From NCBI RefSeq assembly GCF_950023065.1, contig NC_088680.1, forward strand, positions 63,029,350 through 63,093,349: a stretch of 64,000 bases of DNA, in the 5' to 3' direction. Below, in pieces: positions 63,931 through 64,000 of this stretch (its first letter is position 1; each line of letters starts with the position of its first letter). The translations under genes were made by a program, and so were the position numbers. The notes beneath the pieces are model-generated. The model was given only the letters and a program-made list of their open reading frames with translations, did not search any database and was not told the DNA's origin. The DNA comes from Planococcus citri. Its lineage: Eukaryota; Arthropoda; Insecta; Hemiptera; Pseudococcidae.

Positions 63931-64000
63931 GCTGGTTTCAGCACTCTTCCGAGGAGTGCTTTTTACTCCAAGCATTTTCATCATACTCCAAACTCCACTC

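Noticed and set aside
63494..63984. Similar Phe/Ser/Leu-rich minus-strand frames near the window end
   Set aside because: Same satellite as at 50.1 kb.

Overview
This is a 64-kb piece of an animal nuclear genome. The only host gene I recognise is alpha-catulin, a vinculin/alpha-catenin family protein, split by spliceosomal introns. Codon use, AT richness, TAGG/TACC microsatellites and the mix of P, hAT, piggyBac-type, pogo-type, BEL/Pao and Ty3/gypsy-type elements suggest an arthropod, perhaps a sap-feeding hemipteran. The species is an inference. No rRNA, CRISPR array, operon or bacterial signature was seen.

Layout. 1-300: wreck of a BEL/Pao-type integrase. 0.3-22 kb: AT-rich non-coding DNA holding a piggyBac-type foldback element (6410-9533) with a smaller CAGGG-ended element nested in it (7259-8610), an ~80-bp/450-bp satellite (13.6-20.95 kb) split by a 4-kb hAT-type element (14439-18423) and a TA-flanked element (19547-20490), and some CpG-richer patches. 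22.1-37.85 kb: six plus-strand exons of alpha-catulin. Exons 2 and 3 are separated by a ~13.9-kb intron that contains a hAT-type element (22832-24787), a foldback element (26170-27655) and a complete P element (28674-34691). 37.85-50.1 kb: AT-rich arrays and another foldback (43016-44566). 50.1-64 kb: a purine-rich satellite hosting a nest of elements up to four levels deep, with an apparently intact, very young LTR retrotransposon (52637-61978) at the core.

Most notable. (1) The P element has an 8-bp target duplication, ~30-bp terminal repeats and 14-bp subterminal repeats. Its THAP-type transposase can be assembled from six exons with matching phases into an uninterrupted 1024-residue reading frame. 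Inside its first intron, on the opposite strand, it carries a 139-codon gene whose product matches the C-terminal domain of CtIP/Sae2/Ctp1, the factor that licenses MRE11 to resect DNA double-strand breaks. A cut-and-paste transposon carrying its own break-resection factor may be the undescribed system here. (2) The LTR retrotransposon has identical 519-bp LTRs, a GGGAAAC -1 frameshift site between gag and pol, and a second, complete RNase H domain lying between the integrase catalytic core and its C-terminal GPF domain, while the usual RNase H appears degenerate.

Coordinates, exon joins and target duplications were read by hand from the sequence. Homology calls come from motif recognition and no database was searched.
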